A stretch of 64,000 bases of DNA, taken from NCBI GenBank assembly GCA_036703985.1, contig DATNQN010000080.1, positions 1 through 64,000 on the forward strand. Reading direction: 5' to 3'. The translations under genes and the position numbers were made by a program. The first letter of the stretch is position 1; every line of letters begins with the position of its first letter. The notes under the pieces were generated by a model that did not search any database, had not been told where the DNA came from, and saw only the letters and a program-made list of their open reading frames with translations. Below are positions 25,680 through 34,353 of this stretch, in pieces. The stretch is from Leptolyngbyaceae cyanobacterium (GTDB lineage: Bacteria > Cyanobacteriota > Cyanobacteriia > Cyanobacteriales > Aerosakkonemataceae).

Positions 25680-28373
25680 ATGTCAACCCTCGTTATTGTC
25701 GAATCTCCCACCAAAGCACGCACCATTCGTAACTTCCTGCCCTCCAACTACCGCGTCGAGGCATCGATGGGCCACGTTCGCGACCTCCCCTCCTCAGCCG
25801 AGGAAATTCCCGAAGAAGTCAAAGGGGAAAAATGGGCGCAGTTGGGAGTGAATGTGGAGGATGACTTTGACCCCCTGTATGTCGTCCCGAAAGATAAAAA
25901 GAAAATAGTTAAAGAATTGCAAAAGGCTCTTAAGGAAGCCGACGAACTTTTATTGGCAACAGACGAAGACCGAGAAGGTGAAAGCATCAGTTGGCATCTA
26001 AAGGAGCTTTTAAAACCAAAAGTTCCCACCAGACGGATGGTATTTCACGAAATCACTCAAGAAGCAATTCGAGAGTCGCTCAAAAAATGCCGCGATATCG
26101 ACGAACAACTGGTACACGCCCAAGAAACGCGGCGCATTTTAGACCGATTGGTAGGCTACACCCTCTCACCCCTACTTTGGAAAAAAATCTCTTGGGGACT
26201 TTCTGCCGGAAGAGTGCAGTCAGTTGCCGTGCGCCTGTTAGTTACCAGAGAACGAGAACGGCGAGCTTTCCACGAAGCTAGTTATTGGGATTTAAAAGCT
26301 AATCTGGAGCAGCAAAAAAGTCCCTTTGAGGCTAAGTTAGTCAGCTTGAAAGGGACGAGAATCGCTAATGGTAGCGATTTCGATCCCGCTACCGGACGCA
26401 TTGCGAATGGGCGCAATGTGGTTCTGCTCAACGAAGCGGAAGCGATCGCCCTCAAAGAGCGACTCGCTGGTAAAATCTGGACGGTGAGTAACTTAGAAGA
26501 GCGTCCGGTTACTCGCAAACCCGCACCCCCGTTTACTACTTCCACCCTGCAACAAGAATCGAACCGAAAACTGCGGCTGTCGGCACGAGACACGATGCGA
26601 ATTGCCCAAAGTTTGTACGAGCAGGGCTATATTACCTATATGCGGACAGATTCGGTGAATTTATCCGACCAAGCTCTGACTGCCGCCCGCTCCTGCGTCG
26701 AGCAAATGTATGGGCCACAATACCTGAGCCCCCAACCCCGTCGCTATACCACTAAAAGCAAGGGCGCACAAGAAGCTCACGAAGCGATTCGTCCAGCGGG
26801 TAATAGTTTCCGCACTCCCCAGGAAACTGGACTGAGCGGTAGAGAGTTCGACCTCTACGATTTGATTTGGAAGCGCACCGTTGCTACCCAGATGGCGGAA
26901 TCCCGGCAAACCATGATTACGGTTGATTTGCAAGTTGAAGATGCTGGTTTCCGTTCCAGTGGGAAGCGCATCGACTTTCCGGGTTATTTGCGTGCTTACG
27001 TGGAAGGTTCCGATGACCCGGAAGCGGCAATTGAAGACCAGGAAGTGATTTTGCCGAATTTGAAGGTAGGCGATCGTCCTAATTGTAAAAAATTAGAAGC
27101 GATCGCGCACGAAACTCAGCCACCTGCACGTTATACGGAAGCTTCTTTGGTGAAAACCTTAGAAAGCGAAGGCATCGGGCGTCCTAGCACTTACGCTAGC
27201 ATCATCGGCACGATTATCGATCGCGGCTACGCTCAGATGAACAACAACGCCTTAATCCCCACTTTCACGGCGTTTGCAGTTACCAGCTTGTTGGAAAAGC
27301 ACTTCCCCGATTTGGTGGATACCAGTTTTACTTCCCAAATGGAACAAACTTTAGATGACATTGCCACTGGAGAAGCAGACTGGTTGCCTTATTTGCAAAA
27401 ATTCTATTTGGGAGAAACCGGTCTAGCTACTCAAGTAGAAGAACGGGAAAACCAAATTGACCCCGCTGAAGCCCGGACAGTGGAATTAGAAAATATTGCG
27501 GTAAAAGTCCGCATCGGTAAATTTGGCCCTTATATTGAGGCAGAAAACGGCGACAGTGTAGTGACAGCTTCTATCCCCAAGGATTTGACTCCGGCTGATT
27601 TAAATCCAGATCAAGTAGAAGTCATACTGCGGCAAAAAACTGAAGGCCCAGATAAATTGGGCTTGCATCCGGAAACTGGAGAACCAATTTTCGTACTGCT
27701 CGGTACTTATGGCCCTTATGTCCAACTCGGTGAAGTTTCTGAGGAAAATAAAAAGCCTAAACGCGCTTCCTTGCCCAAAGGTGTCAACCTTGAAGACGTA
27801 ACTTTGGATATGGCGCTGGGATTACTTTCTTTACCTCGCAATCTCGGCGTTCACCCAGACACGGGTAGCAAGATCCAAGCCGGATTGGGACGTTTTGGCC
27901 CTTACGTGGTCCACGACCAAGGCAAGGACGGTAAAGATTTCCGTTCTTTAAAATCTACCGATAATGTATTGACAATCGACCTAGAACGTGCATTAGAATT
28001 ACTGGCCGAGCCGAAGAAAACCAGGGGCGGCAAAACTAGTAAGACGAAGGAACCGTTGCGAGAATTGGGAACTCACCCCGATGATGACGAACCGGTGAAT
28101 ATTTACGATGGCCCCTACGGGCCTTACATCAAGCACGGTAAAACTAATGCGGCGATCCCGGAAGGAGAATCACCCGAAACCGTGACTTTGGAACAGGCGC
28201 TAGAACTTTTACAAGCTAAGGCATCTACTAAGAAATCTAGTAGTAAGTCGAGTAAATCAACGAGTTCTGCTAGTAGTAAAAAGAGTACATCTGCTACTAA
28301 ATCAACTAGCAAAACTGCTGGTAAAACTACCACAAAATCGACTGCCGCTAAGAAGAAAACTTCTGCTAGTTGA
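25680..28373 (+). CDS. topA: DNA topoisomerase I
   Basis: An 897-residue type IA topoisomerase that relaxes negative supercoils. The Toprim domain is at the N-terminus ([14 protein letters not shown]; acidic DEDREGE near residue 95), and the catalytic tyrosine is Tyr320 with Arg322 in YITYMRTDS. Unlike the E. coli enzyme it has no cysteine zinc fingers; the C-terminal third carries four repeated G-(x)-HP-(x)-TG / GPYV type modules (from about 655), followed by a Lys/Ser/Thr-rich tail of about 50 residues, common in cyanobacteria. A hairpin at 28414-28433 may end the transcript. Confidence 0.97.
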   Translation: MSTLVIVESPTKARTIRNFLPSNYRVEASMGHVRDLPSSAEEIPEEVKGEKWAQLGVNVEDDFDPLYVVPKDKKKIVKELQKALKEADELLLATDEDREGESISWHLKELLKPKVPTRRMVFHEITQEAIRESLKKCRDIDEQLVHAQETRRILDRLVGYTLSPLLWKKISWGLSAGRVQSVAVRLLVTRERERRAFHEASYWDLKANLEQQKSPFEAKLVSLKGTRIANGSDFDPATGRIANGRNVVLLNEAEAIALKERLAGKIWTVSNLEERPVTRKPAPPFTTSTLQQESNRKLRLSARDTMRIAQSLYEQGYITYMRTDSVNLSDQALTAARSCVEQMYGPQYLSPQPRRYTTKSKGAQEAHEAIRPAGNSFRTPQETGLSGREFDLYDLIWKRTVATQMAESRQTMITVDLQVEDAGFRSSGKRIDFPGYLRAYVEGSDDPEAAIEDQEVILPNLKVGDRPNCKKLEAIAHETQPPARYTEASLVKTLESEGIGRPSTYASIIGTIIDRGYAQMNNNALIPTFTAFAVTSLLEKHFPDLVDTSFTSQMEQTLDDIATGEADWLPYLQKFYLGETGLATQVEERENQIDPAEARTVELENIAVKVRIGKFGPYIEAENGDSVVTASIPKDLTPADLNPDQVEVILRQKTEGPDKLGLHPETGEPIFVLLGTYGPYVQLGEVSEENKKPKRASLPKGVNLEDVTLDMALGLLSLPRNLGVHPDTGSKIQAGLGRFGPYVVHDQGKDGKDFRSLKSTDNVLTIDLERALELLAEPKKTRGGKTSKTKEPLRELGTHPDDDEPVNIYDGPYGPYIKHGKTNAAIPEGESPETVTLEQALELLQAKASTKKSSSKSSKSTSSASSKKSTSATKSTSKTAGKTTTKSTAAKKKTSAS

Positions 28374-28413
28374 GTTTTAGCGGTAGGTAACTAAAATTGT
28401 TTTCTTGCTTTAG

Positions 28414-28433
28414 GGAGGGTGCTAACATCCTCC
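28414..28433 (+). terminator. Possible topA terminator hairpin
   Basis: GGAGGGTG (28414-28421), loop CTAA, CATCCTCC (28426-28433), pairing fully if one G-U is allowed. It sits 40 bases past the topA stop; the following bases are TTAAAAA rather than a U-run, so this is tentative. Confidence 0.45.
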
Positions 28434-28516
28434 TTAAAAATTACCCGGTTCCCACCGCCCAGAAAACGGTTAAATAGCGGTATGTCAGTGGGATAAGCTG
28501 ATAATTGACACTCCAC

Positions 28517-28531
28517 CGCCGTTCTACGGCG
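28517..28531 (-). ncRNA. Right-end hairpin of the tnpB element, probable guide-RNA scaffold
   Basis: A 6-bp stem (CGCCGT/ACGGCG) with a 3-base loop, placed just past the tnpB stop. In characterised IS200/IS605 elements the RNA that guides TnpB covers this end and reads into flanking DNA. The RNA itself is inferred; only the hairpin is seen. Confidence 0.5.
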
Positions 28532-28538
28532 AGGATTC

Positions 28539-29783
28539 TTAAGAGACAAAAATCCTTAAAGGGTTAGCCAAAAACCCGCTACACACTCGCTCAAAACTGA
28601 GTCTGTGCTTACTTTTGATTAAAATATTGGCACTTCCGTTAATATCGGCTGAAACTAAATGTTTATCCTTCGTTTGATACAATCCCCGTTTAATCCTTTT
28701 ACCGGAAAACCTTGTTTGACTGGGCCGATCGGCATTGTAAACGGGAATTTCATCTCGGTCGTAAAAACTAGCTTTAGAAGAATAAGATTCCTCTTGTTCC
28801 AAATACTCAATTCCATATCGAGAACACAAAGCCCTAAGTTTTTGTCTCAGTTGCCAGAACGGAATTTGCACAAAGTTTTGATTGTTAGAACGTCCGATAT
28901 TAATCTCTTGTTTGATACCAGGATTGTAGCCAATTATCAATTTACCGATTCGGTGGGTTACGCAATGATTGATGATGATTCTAGCAGTCTTATTCAGGTA
29001 ATCTCGAATCGAGTCATTCCGCCATTGGTTAAGACGTGCTTGCCGCTCGGTCAATCCCTTAATCCCTTGCTTATCTTTAACTGACTGAAGGAAGGCATTA
29101 CGCTTGTTGTACCATTGATTAATACTTTTAAGTCTTTTCCCATCAATTAAAAATTGATGCCCTTCAGTGTCAAAACAAGCTGCCAGATTATTAACTCCTA
29201 AGTCAATCGCAATCGCTTTTTCCAAATCAACCGATGTTTCGATTTTCTCTTCTTCGTAAATGTACTCAATCTCAAACCAACGAGCCGAGTATTTTGGGTG
29301 TATTCGTACCTCCTTAATCTTTTTAGTTTTCAATCTTTCAGGGAGTTTAATTCTTACCTCGCCATATTCCTTTTTAAATTCATTAGACATGGGAATATTA
29401 AATATTCCGTCCTTCAGTTTAATTCTGGGAATAATCAGAGTAAAGTATCCGTCTTTAGGCAAGTATCTAGGAAGTTGTGGTTTTCGATCGCAGCGTCCTA
29501 TGCTAATTGCTTTAAATAAGCCCAAGAAAGATTTCATGCTTCTATCTACTACCTTCATCGTTTGTTGAGCAATGTCGGTGTTCAGCAATCGATAATTCTC
29601 ATTTGATTTGCAGATGTGGTAGTTTGATTCATAGGTTAGCCGTTCTCTTTCGGCAAAGAAATACTGTCTGGATTCGTACAGAGCCACGTTAAACAGATTT
29701 TTACTCAGACGGCACAATGCACTCAGGGCAATAAATTCCTGTTTGCTCAGTCCTCTGATTTGATTTTTCTGAGTGGCGTACAT
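28539..29783 (-). CDS. tnpB: TnpB-family RNA-guided nuclease
   Basis: A 414-residue OrfB/TnpB protein. The three RuvC acidic sites are present: Asp in AIAIDLGVNNLAACF, Glu in YLEQEESYSSKASF, Asp in LVSADINGSANI. The cysteine zinc ribbon normally between the second and third sites is absent; instead there is the YDRDEIPVYN...FSGKRIKRGLY segment seen in a zinc-less branch of cyanobacterial TnpBs. I start at 29783 (MYATQKNQIRGLSKQEFIAL); the open frame extends to 30041 but that part overlaps trxA antisense and the left-end hairpin. TnpB proteins cut DNA using an RNA made from the element's right end. It appears intact. Confidence 0.88.
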   Translation of the reverse strand: MYATQKNQIRGLSKQEFIALSALCRLSKNLFNVALYESRQYFFAERERLTYESNYHICKSNENYRLLNTDIAQQTMKVVDRSMKSFLGLFKAISIGRCDRKPQLPRYLPKDGYFTLIIPRIKLKDGIFNIPMSNEFKKEYGEVRIKLPERLKTKKIKEVRIHPKYSARWFEIEYIYEEEKIETSVDLEKAIAIDLGVNNLAACFDTEGHQFLIDGKRLKSINQWYNKRNAFLQSVKDKQGIKGLTERQARLNQWRNDSIRDYLNKTARIIINHCVTHRIGKLIIGYNPGIKQEINIGRSNNQNFVQIPFWQLRQKLRALCSRYGIEYLEQEESYSSKASFYDRDEIPVYNADRPSQTRFSGKRIKRGLYQTKDKHLVSADINGSANILIKSKHRLSFERVCSGFLANPLRIFVS

Positions 29784-29900
29784 ATTCCTAAGAACTTTCG
29801 CTATAACTCTAAATATATAGCGAGAATCTCTAAAACGCAAAGCCGTCCGAAAAGGACGGCGTTCAAACCCATTTTTCTGATGACCGTTGTGGGGTGAGCT

Positions 29901-30233
29901 ATGAGTGACGTAATTACGATCGGCGATGCTGAATTTGAAACTGAAGTCCTGAAAACCACAAAGCCAGTATTGGTGTATTTCTGGGCTCCTTGGTGTGGCC
30001 CTTGCCGCTTGATGACGCCGTTGGTTGGCTCGGTAGCCCAAACCTATGGCGATCGTCTGAAGGTAGTGAAAATGGAAGTAGATCCCAATCCAGTGGCAGT
30101 GGCGCAGTATAAAGTCGAAGGCGTTCCCGCACTGAGACTGTTTAAAAACGGAGAAGTAATAGAAGCTTTAGAAGGAGTGGAAACTAAAAACGTCAAACAG
30201 AGAATAACCAGCTTAGTAGAACCTCACTTGTAA
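29901..30233 (+). CDS. trxA: Thioredoxin
   Basis: A 110-residue thioredoxin with the redox-active WCGPC motif (Cys32, Cys35) after the VYFWAP strand and the cis-proline region VEGVPALRLF. It reduces protein disulfides in the cytosol. GGGGTGAG lies just before the start. Its leader is interrupted 35 bases upstream by the left end of the tnpB element, so its present promoter must lie in that short gap or within the element. It is followed after 87 bases by an aminotransferase on the same strand. Confidence 0.96.
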   Translation: MSDVITIGDAEFETEVLKTTKPVLVYFWAPWCGPCRLMTPLVGSVAQTYGDRLKVVKMEVDPNPVAVAQYKVEGVPALRLFKNGEVIEALEGVETKNVKQRITSLVEPHL

Positions 30234-30320
30234 AGAGTGATTAGTCCTTGGCAAATAGTCAAATGCCATCGGCAATTGGTCAAGGACTAATCGCGATAGA
30301 TGAAAGATCAAGGAAAGAAT

Positions 30321-31490
30321 ATGCAATTTGCTAAACGTTTAGAACCGCTACAGTCCAACGTTTTTGCTGATATGGATCGGGCCAAAGGGCTGGCCAAAGC
30401 AAGCGGTAAAGAAGTAATAGATTTATCTCTGGGGTCTTCCGATTTGCCAACATCCCCTCATATTATCGATGCGATCGCCGAATCCTTAAAAGACACCAGC
30501 ACTCACGGTTACTTGCTATTTAACGCTACAAAAGACTTCCGAGTAACTGCTGCCAATTGGTATACCGAAAGATTCGGCGTTTCAGTCGATCCGGAAACCG
30601 AAGTTTTACCTTTAATCGGTTCTCAAGAAGGAACCGCTCATTTACCTTTAGCGGTACTCAATCCAGGAGATTTTGCCTTATTGCTCGATCCCGGCTATCC
30701 TTCCCACATGGGAGGAGTTTATTTAGCCAGCGGACAAATTTACCCGATGCCAATACTAGCTGAAAATGGCTTTTTACCAGTGTTGGAAGATATCCCAACC
30801 CCAGTATTAGCTCAGTCTCGGATGATGGTGCTGAGTTATCCTCACAATCCGACTACCGCGATCGCACCTTTATCTTTTTTCCAAAAAGCCGTCGCCTTTT
30901 GTCAGGAACACAACTTGGTATTAGTACACGATTTTCCTTATGTCGATTTGGTATTTGAAGACGCTAAAGCGCCTTCTATTCTGCAAGCCGATCCCGAAAA
31001 AAGCGTTTCTATAGAATTTTTCACTCTTTCCAAATCCTACAATATGGGCGGTTTCCGTATTGGTTACGCGATCGGCAACGCCCAGTTAATTAAAGCTTTG
31101 CGTCAGGTGAAAGCTAGCGTAGATTTCAACCAATATCGGGGAATTCTCAACGGTGCAATGGCAGCCATGAGCGGATCTCAAGAAACAGTGAAAAATGCAG
31201 TCGCTTGCTTCCAAAATCGTCGCGATGCTTTTGTAAAAGCACTAAACCGCATCGGCTGGCAAGTTCCCACACCAAACGCCACTATGTATATTTGGGCTAA
31301 GTTGCCGGAACGTTGGGCGCATAATTCTGTAGAATTCTGTTCTCAGTTAGTACAGAGTACTGGTGTAGCTGCTGCCCCAGGTGCTGGTTTTGGTAAATCT
31401 GGGGAAGGTTATGTCCGGTTTGCTTTGGTACACGAACCAGCTATCTTAGAAACCGCCGTTAGTAAAATGGCCGAATTTTTAAGACGGTAA
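30321..31490 (+). CDS. Class I/II PLP-dependent aminotransferase, LL-diaminopimelate aminotransferase-like
   Basis: A 389-residue fold-type I aminotransferase. Seen: GSQEGTAHLPLAVLNPGD, Asn177 in YPHNPTT, Asp204 in VHDFPY, the PLP-binding Lys238 in FTLSKSYNMGGFRIG, and a C-terminal VRFALVHE with the carboxylate-binding Arg. The family includes LL-diaminopimelate aminotransferase (lysine synthesis) and aspartate/alanine enzymes; sequence alone does not fix the substrate. I start at 30321 because AAGGA stands seven bases upstream; an ATG at 30300 would add seven residues. Downstream of trxA on the same strand, possibly co-transcribed. Confidence 0.9.
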   Translation: MQFAKRLEPLQSNVFADMDRAKGLAKASGKEVIDLSLGSSDLPTSPHIIDAIAESLKDTSTHGYLLFNATKDFRVTAANWYTERFGVSVDPETEVLPLIGSQEGTAHLPLAVLNPGDFALLLDPGYPSHMGGVYLASGQIYPMPILAENGFLPVLEDIPTPVLAQSRMMVLSYPHNPTTAIAPLSFFQKAVAFCQEHNLVLVHDFPYVDLVFEDAKAPSILQADPEKSVSIEFFTLSKSYNMGGFRIGYAIGNAQLIKALRQVKASVDFNQYRGILNGAMAAMSGSQETVKNAVACFQNRRDAFVKALNRIGWQVPTPNATMYIWAKLPERWAHNSVEFCSQLVQSTGVAAAPGAGFGKSGEGYVRFALVHEPAILETAVSKMAEFLRR

Positions 31491-31748
31491 ATAATCCTGA
31501 AAAACATCGTCCCTTGGTTTCTGTTTCTTCACTGAATCTTTGCCTAAAATCCACTCTATCTTTACCTGTTCCTATAAGCAGCCTGGTTAAAATAAACACA
31601 AGATAGAAAAACAACTGCCAAATGGCTGGGTTTCTACGGGGAGCGCATCTCAATCAAAGTATAAAGTTGTGAATTAATACACGAAACAATTTCCTAGCAG
31701 TAAGCCAAGTTGAAATTTTCATCGGCGGAAATAGTGGAGATAAAGAAT

Positions 31749-32732
31749 ATGGCAAGGTTCATGAAAAAATTTTTACTAGGCGCTTCGGTTGTAGCTAGCG
31801 TGAGTGCGATCGCCAGCACACCAGTATTGGCAGCAACCATGAGAGCTACTAATATCCAGTTCGACACCGACAACATCAACACTTGGACTTACGGTCCTGG
31901 CGCTCCCGTGTACGATAGCACTGGGATCGGCGGTGTCAAGCGTCGAGTTCTCAACGATTTTAATAACAAAGGTAATTATGAGAAAGCCAAAGCAGCCTTG
32001 ACAGATGAATATAGCGCTACCAACGTTGAAATTTGGACTAACGGTGAAGAAGTTACTGCCAACAAAGGATTTTCAGCTAATTTTGGCAAAAATACTATTA
32101 AGGTAGAAAGCGTTACCAAGGCTGATTGGGCTAGCAGCGATCTGGCTGAAAAATGGCTGAATGGTTTTCTCGGCGCTTACAGTAGTATATTGCAACCATT
32201 GGGTTTGACGCCGACCGCTCAACAGAAAACCGATATTGTAAATAAAATTAAAGAAAAGGGTATGTACAGTTCTGGCGACCCCAACATCGGAGACCTCACT
32301 TTGGATGACCAGACTGGCAAGTTAAAAGTAGACCTAGTGGGTCACTTGGATAGAGCATCCCTGTATGCTACTAAGAAGAACGGTGTGTACGTACCCAAAA
32401 ATGACCCCCGTTACGATACGGGAAATAAATTGCTCAATGATGCTTTGTTTGCAGTCGCAGCCGCATCGATGAAGCAAAGTAAATATTTCCAAGTGAGCGA
32501 AGTAGCGAAAGTTACTTTTAACGGTGTGGTAGACTATGCTTTCAGCTTCTTTGCTACCGATGCAATGGCGATCGCAGGCGATCGCGGTAAGGGCGACACT
32601 ACCTCTCACACGGGGATTTACACTTGGGAGAAAACTGTGGCGATGGAAGTACCGGAGCCCTCTGCAATGTTAGCTTTGCTCGGTCTAGGTGGTTTAGCGG
32701 CAACCAAGCGCAAGCAATGGAAAAAAGCTTAA
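31749..32732 (+). CDS. Exported PEP-CTERM sorted protein
   Basis: A 327-residue secreted protein of unknown role. The signal peptide is MARFMKKFLLGASVVASVSAIASTPVLAA; the C-terminus has the PEP-CTERM sorting signal: VPEPSAML, hydrophobic ALLGLGGLAA, then basic TKRKQWKK. Such proteins are processed by an exosortase and usually go to the cell surface or sheath. The mature part starts TMRATNIQFDTDNINTW and resembles a cyanobacterial family of similar length that I cannot name with certainty. The start at 31749 has GGAG nine bases upstream; an in-frame upstream ATG at 31710 lacks this. A hairpin terminator follows. Confidence 0.88.
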   Translation: MARFMKKFLLGASVVASVSAIASTPVLAATMRATNIQFDTDNINTWTYGPGAPVYDSTGIGGVKRRVLNDFNNKGNYEKAKAALTDEYSATNVEIWTNGEEVTANKGFSANFGKNTIKVESVTKADWASSDLAEKWLNGFLGAYSSILQPLGLTPTAQQKTDIVNKIKEKGMYSSGDPNIGDLTLDDQTGKLKVDLVGHLDRASLYATKKNGVYVPKNDPRYDTGNKLLNDALFAVAAASMKQSKYFQVSEVAKVTFNGVVDYAFSFFATDAMAIAGDRGKGDTTSHTGIYTWEKTVAMEVPEPSAMLALLGLGGLAATKRKQWKKA

Positions 32733-32767
32733 TTTAGCAAAAGCTCGATCGTAAGTAGTAAGTAGTG

Positions 32768-32802
32768 GGTAGCAGGTATTAAAAAATTTATGACCTGCTA
32801 CC
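32768..32802 (+). terminator. Hairpin terminator of the PEP-CTERM gene
   Basis: Perfect 10-bp stem GGTAGCAGGT (32768-32777) / ACCTGCTACC (32793-32802), 15-base loop, then TTTCAG; 35 bases past the stop. It derives partly from a GTAGTAAGTAGT simple repeat. Confidence 0.55.
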
Positions 32803-33186
32803 TTTCAGCCCTTTTCAGAAGCGGTGTCAATATTTTTAATTTAATTTTTCAAAATTGAATAAAAGAAGCACCCGGTCTGAAACTTTTTTTATGCTCTTTC
32901 CATATGTAAAAGTTACATTAATCATTTGATAATTTGCATATTAGTAAAAACTTTAAACAAAATTTAATTCGGCTACAACAAAATTTTTCACAAATTAACA
33001 GAGAGATACAAGCAGTACTATTAGAAGTTATTGTCTCCAACCAAATAATCGATCGAAGTTAATTTAATTAAATGAATAATTTAAGGAATTTTTCAACAGA
33101 TCGGAGGTTAATTAACAGTGCTGCTAAGTTATTCTCCTAATATCCCTCATTGGCAAACTAATCTGGTTAAGTAGACGTGAAAAATC
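32803..33186. other. AT-rich intergenic region before the receiver gene
   Basis: No gene or clear structure is seen. It must carry the promoter for the response regulator at 33187. Confidence 0.5.
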
Positions 33187-33609
33187 ATGTTGACAATACA
33201 GAACCCCTTTGCTCATTCAGAAAAGCAAGCCTTATCCGGTCGTATTCTTCTAGTTGAAGACCACGAAGTAAACCGTTGTTTGCTGAGTGACTATCTCAGC
33301 TACCTTGGATACCAGGTTTTCTGTCTTGCAGAAGGCTCTACTTTTTTTGAAGCTGTCACCTGCTTTCGCCCTCATCTAGTTTTATTGGACTTAAAATTGC
33401 CTGATATTGATGGCTACACCCTCCTAGAACAAATGCAGCAGAGACCAAAATGGCAACAAGTTCCGGTAATCGTAGTATCGGCTTATGCTTTTAAAACCGA
33501 TCGACAACGTGCTTTTCGTCTGGGGGCTAAGAGGTATTTTGTCAAACCCGTAAATCTTTCCCATCTGCGGCAGGCTATTCAAGAAGAATTACGAGATTTA
33601 AAGACGTAA
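33187..33609 (+). CDS. Single-domain response regulator
   Basis: A 140-residue receiver with an 18-residue N-terminal extension: acidic pocket LLVEDHEVNR, phospho-acceptor Asp68 in LLDLKLPDIDG, and Lys120 in YFVKPVNL. The VEDHEVNR/DIDG style resembles receivers attached to hybrid kinases. There is no output domain and no adjacent kinase; the partner is unknown. Its 3' end overlaps a small gene on the opposite strand by 31 bases. Confidence 0.9.
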   Translation: MLTIQNPFAHSEKQALSGRILLVEDHEVNRCLLSDYLSYLGYQVFCLAEGSTFFEAVTCFRPHLVLLDLKLPDIDGYTLLEQMQQRPKWQQVPVIVVSAYAFKTDRQRAFRLGAKRYFVKPVNLSHLRQAIQEELRDLKT

Positions 33610-33812
33610 ATTATTTTTTTACTCTGTCTATTAATTAGGCGCTTTTTCCGTGTAGTCAGGTTTTCGTTTAATCGATACAGACTTTGCATACAATCTCTAA
33701 CTAGATCCATTTGAGCTTCTATCTGTGCTACTAGCAGGGTCACTGTTTGCAAATGATTTAAGGTTTCTGTGAAAGCTTCACGATATTGATTCTCAAGGTC
33801 TTCTAAACTCAT
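33579..33812 (-). CDS. Small coiled-coil hypothetical protein
   Basis: A 77-residue protein, MSLEDLENQYREAFTETLNH onward, with heptad-like hydrophobic spacing through LQTVTLLVAQIEAQMDLVRDCMQSLYRLNENL and a basic tail (TTRKKRLINRQSKK). I think similar 70-80 residue proteins with this start occur in other filamentous cyanobacteria, but the function is unknown. AGGTTG lies nine bases before the start. The C-terminal tail overlaps the end of the receiver gene antisense by 31 bases, so the tail may be unconserved. Confidence 0.6.
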   Translation of the reverse strand: MSLEDLENQYREAFTETLNHLQTVTLLVAQIEAQMDLVRDCMQSLYRLNENLTTRKKRLINRQSKKIIYVFKSRNSS

Positions 33813-34075
33813 TGATGCAACCTGGGTTGAAGTAAGAACGGGGAAAGTTTTCCTAAGTAATAGGTTTCTACTTTTAATTTAAACAGTACTTTTTCAAAAA
33901 TCTTCCGCCATCGTCATAATTTCATTTTTTCTAGTTATTCAGTCATTAAAGGTATACATATGTTGATTAATTGTATGGCAACTGCTTTATAAAAATACAA
34001 GATTTAAGTACTTATACTTAAATCTATAAAAATTTTTTAGTAATTTTATGAAAAACTAGCTAAATTAGGATTTAT

Positions 34076-34105
34076 TTGTGCTTGTTTCAGTATAATTACT
34101 ATAAT
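34076..34105 (+). promoter_or_regulatory. Candidate promoter of the structured RNA
   Basis: TTGTGC (34076-34081), 18-base spacer, TATAAT (34100-34105); a second TATAAT lies at 34091-34096. Transcription would begin near 34112, about 40 bases before the first stem. Confidence 0.45.
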
Positions 34106-34111
34106 GAATGC

Positions 34112-34268
34112 TACAAATAGCACAATTTATCCTTTTGCCAAAGAGGAATAGCACTAAGTTAAGCGAGGCTGAGCCTGGAAACTAGGATAGGAAACTCCAG
34201 CCTCCTTTTCGGACTAAACTTAGTGACATTCGCCTAAAGACCAGGAGGCGATCGGGTCAGTATTTTTC
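34112..34268 (+). ncRNA. Candidate Yfr2-type small RNA
   Basis: Three nested helices: CACTAAGTT (34152-34160) with AACTTAGTG (34217-34225), GAGGCTG (34165-34171) with CAGCCTC (34198-34204), and a short CCT/AGG inside. The loop contains GGAAACT twice (34177-34183 and 34190-34196). A further hairpin CGCCT/AGGCG (34231-34250) is followed by TATTTTT at 34261. Yfr2-family RNAs of cyanobacteria are, as I recall, marked by a repeated GGAAAC motif in an open loop plus a terminator hairpin. The ends are estimates. Alternatively it is a leader of the lipase gene, which starts 86 bases beyond. Confidence 0.5.
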
Positions 34269-34353
34269 CGGCTGAGTCCTTAATTATTGGGAATATATTG
34301 CTACAATCATTGAGCTTATTCTTCCATTGCAATCCATTACATCTATTAGAATT

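Larger units (their letters stand above)
28505..29866 (-). mobile_element. Solo tnpB element of the IS200/IS605 group
   Basis: A tnpB gene flanked by end hairpins and no tnpA. The right end has CGCCGT-AGA-ACGGCG (28517-28531) followed on the minus strand by GTGGAGTGTCAA, the usual shape of an IS605-type right end and of the guide-RNA scaffold. The left end has GCCGTCC-loop-GGACGGC (29842-29860). Boundaries are estimated to within several bases. The element separates topA from trxA, with its left end 35 bases before the trxA start. Confidence 0.75.
33813..34353. other. Intergenic region with a probable small RNA
   Basis: AT-rich up to about 34110, then a GC-richer structured block (34148-34255) described separately. 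No protein gene is seen. Confidence 0.6.

Noticed and set aside
29784-30041. An N-terminal extension of the tnpB frame
   Set aside because: It runs antisense through the left-end hairpin and the start of trxA; TnpB homology begins only at about 29783.
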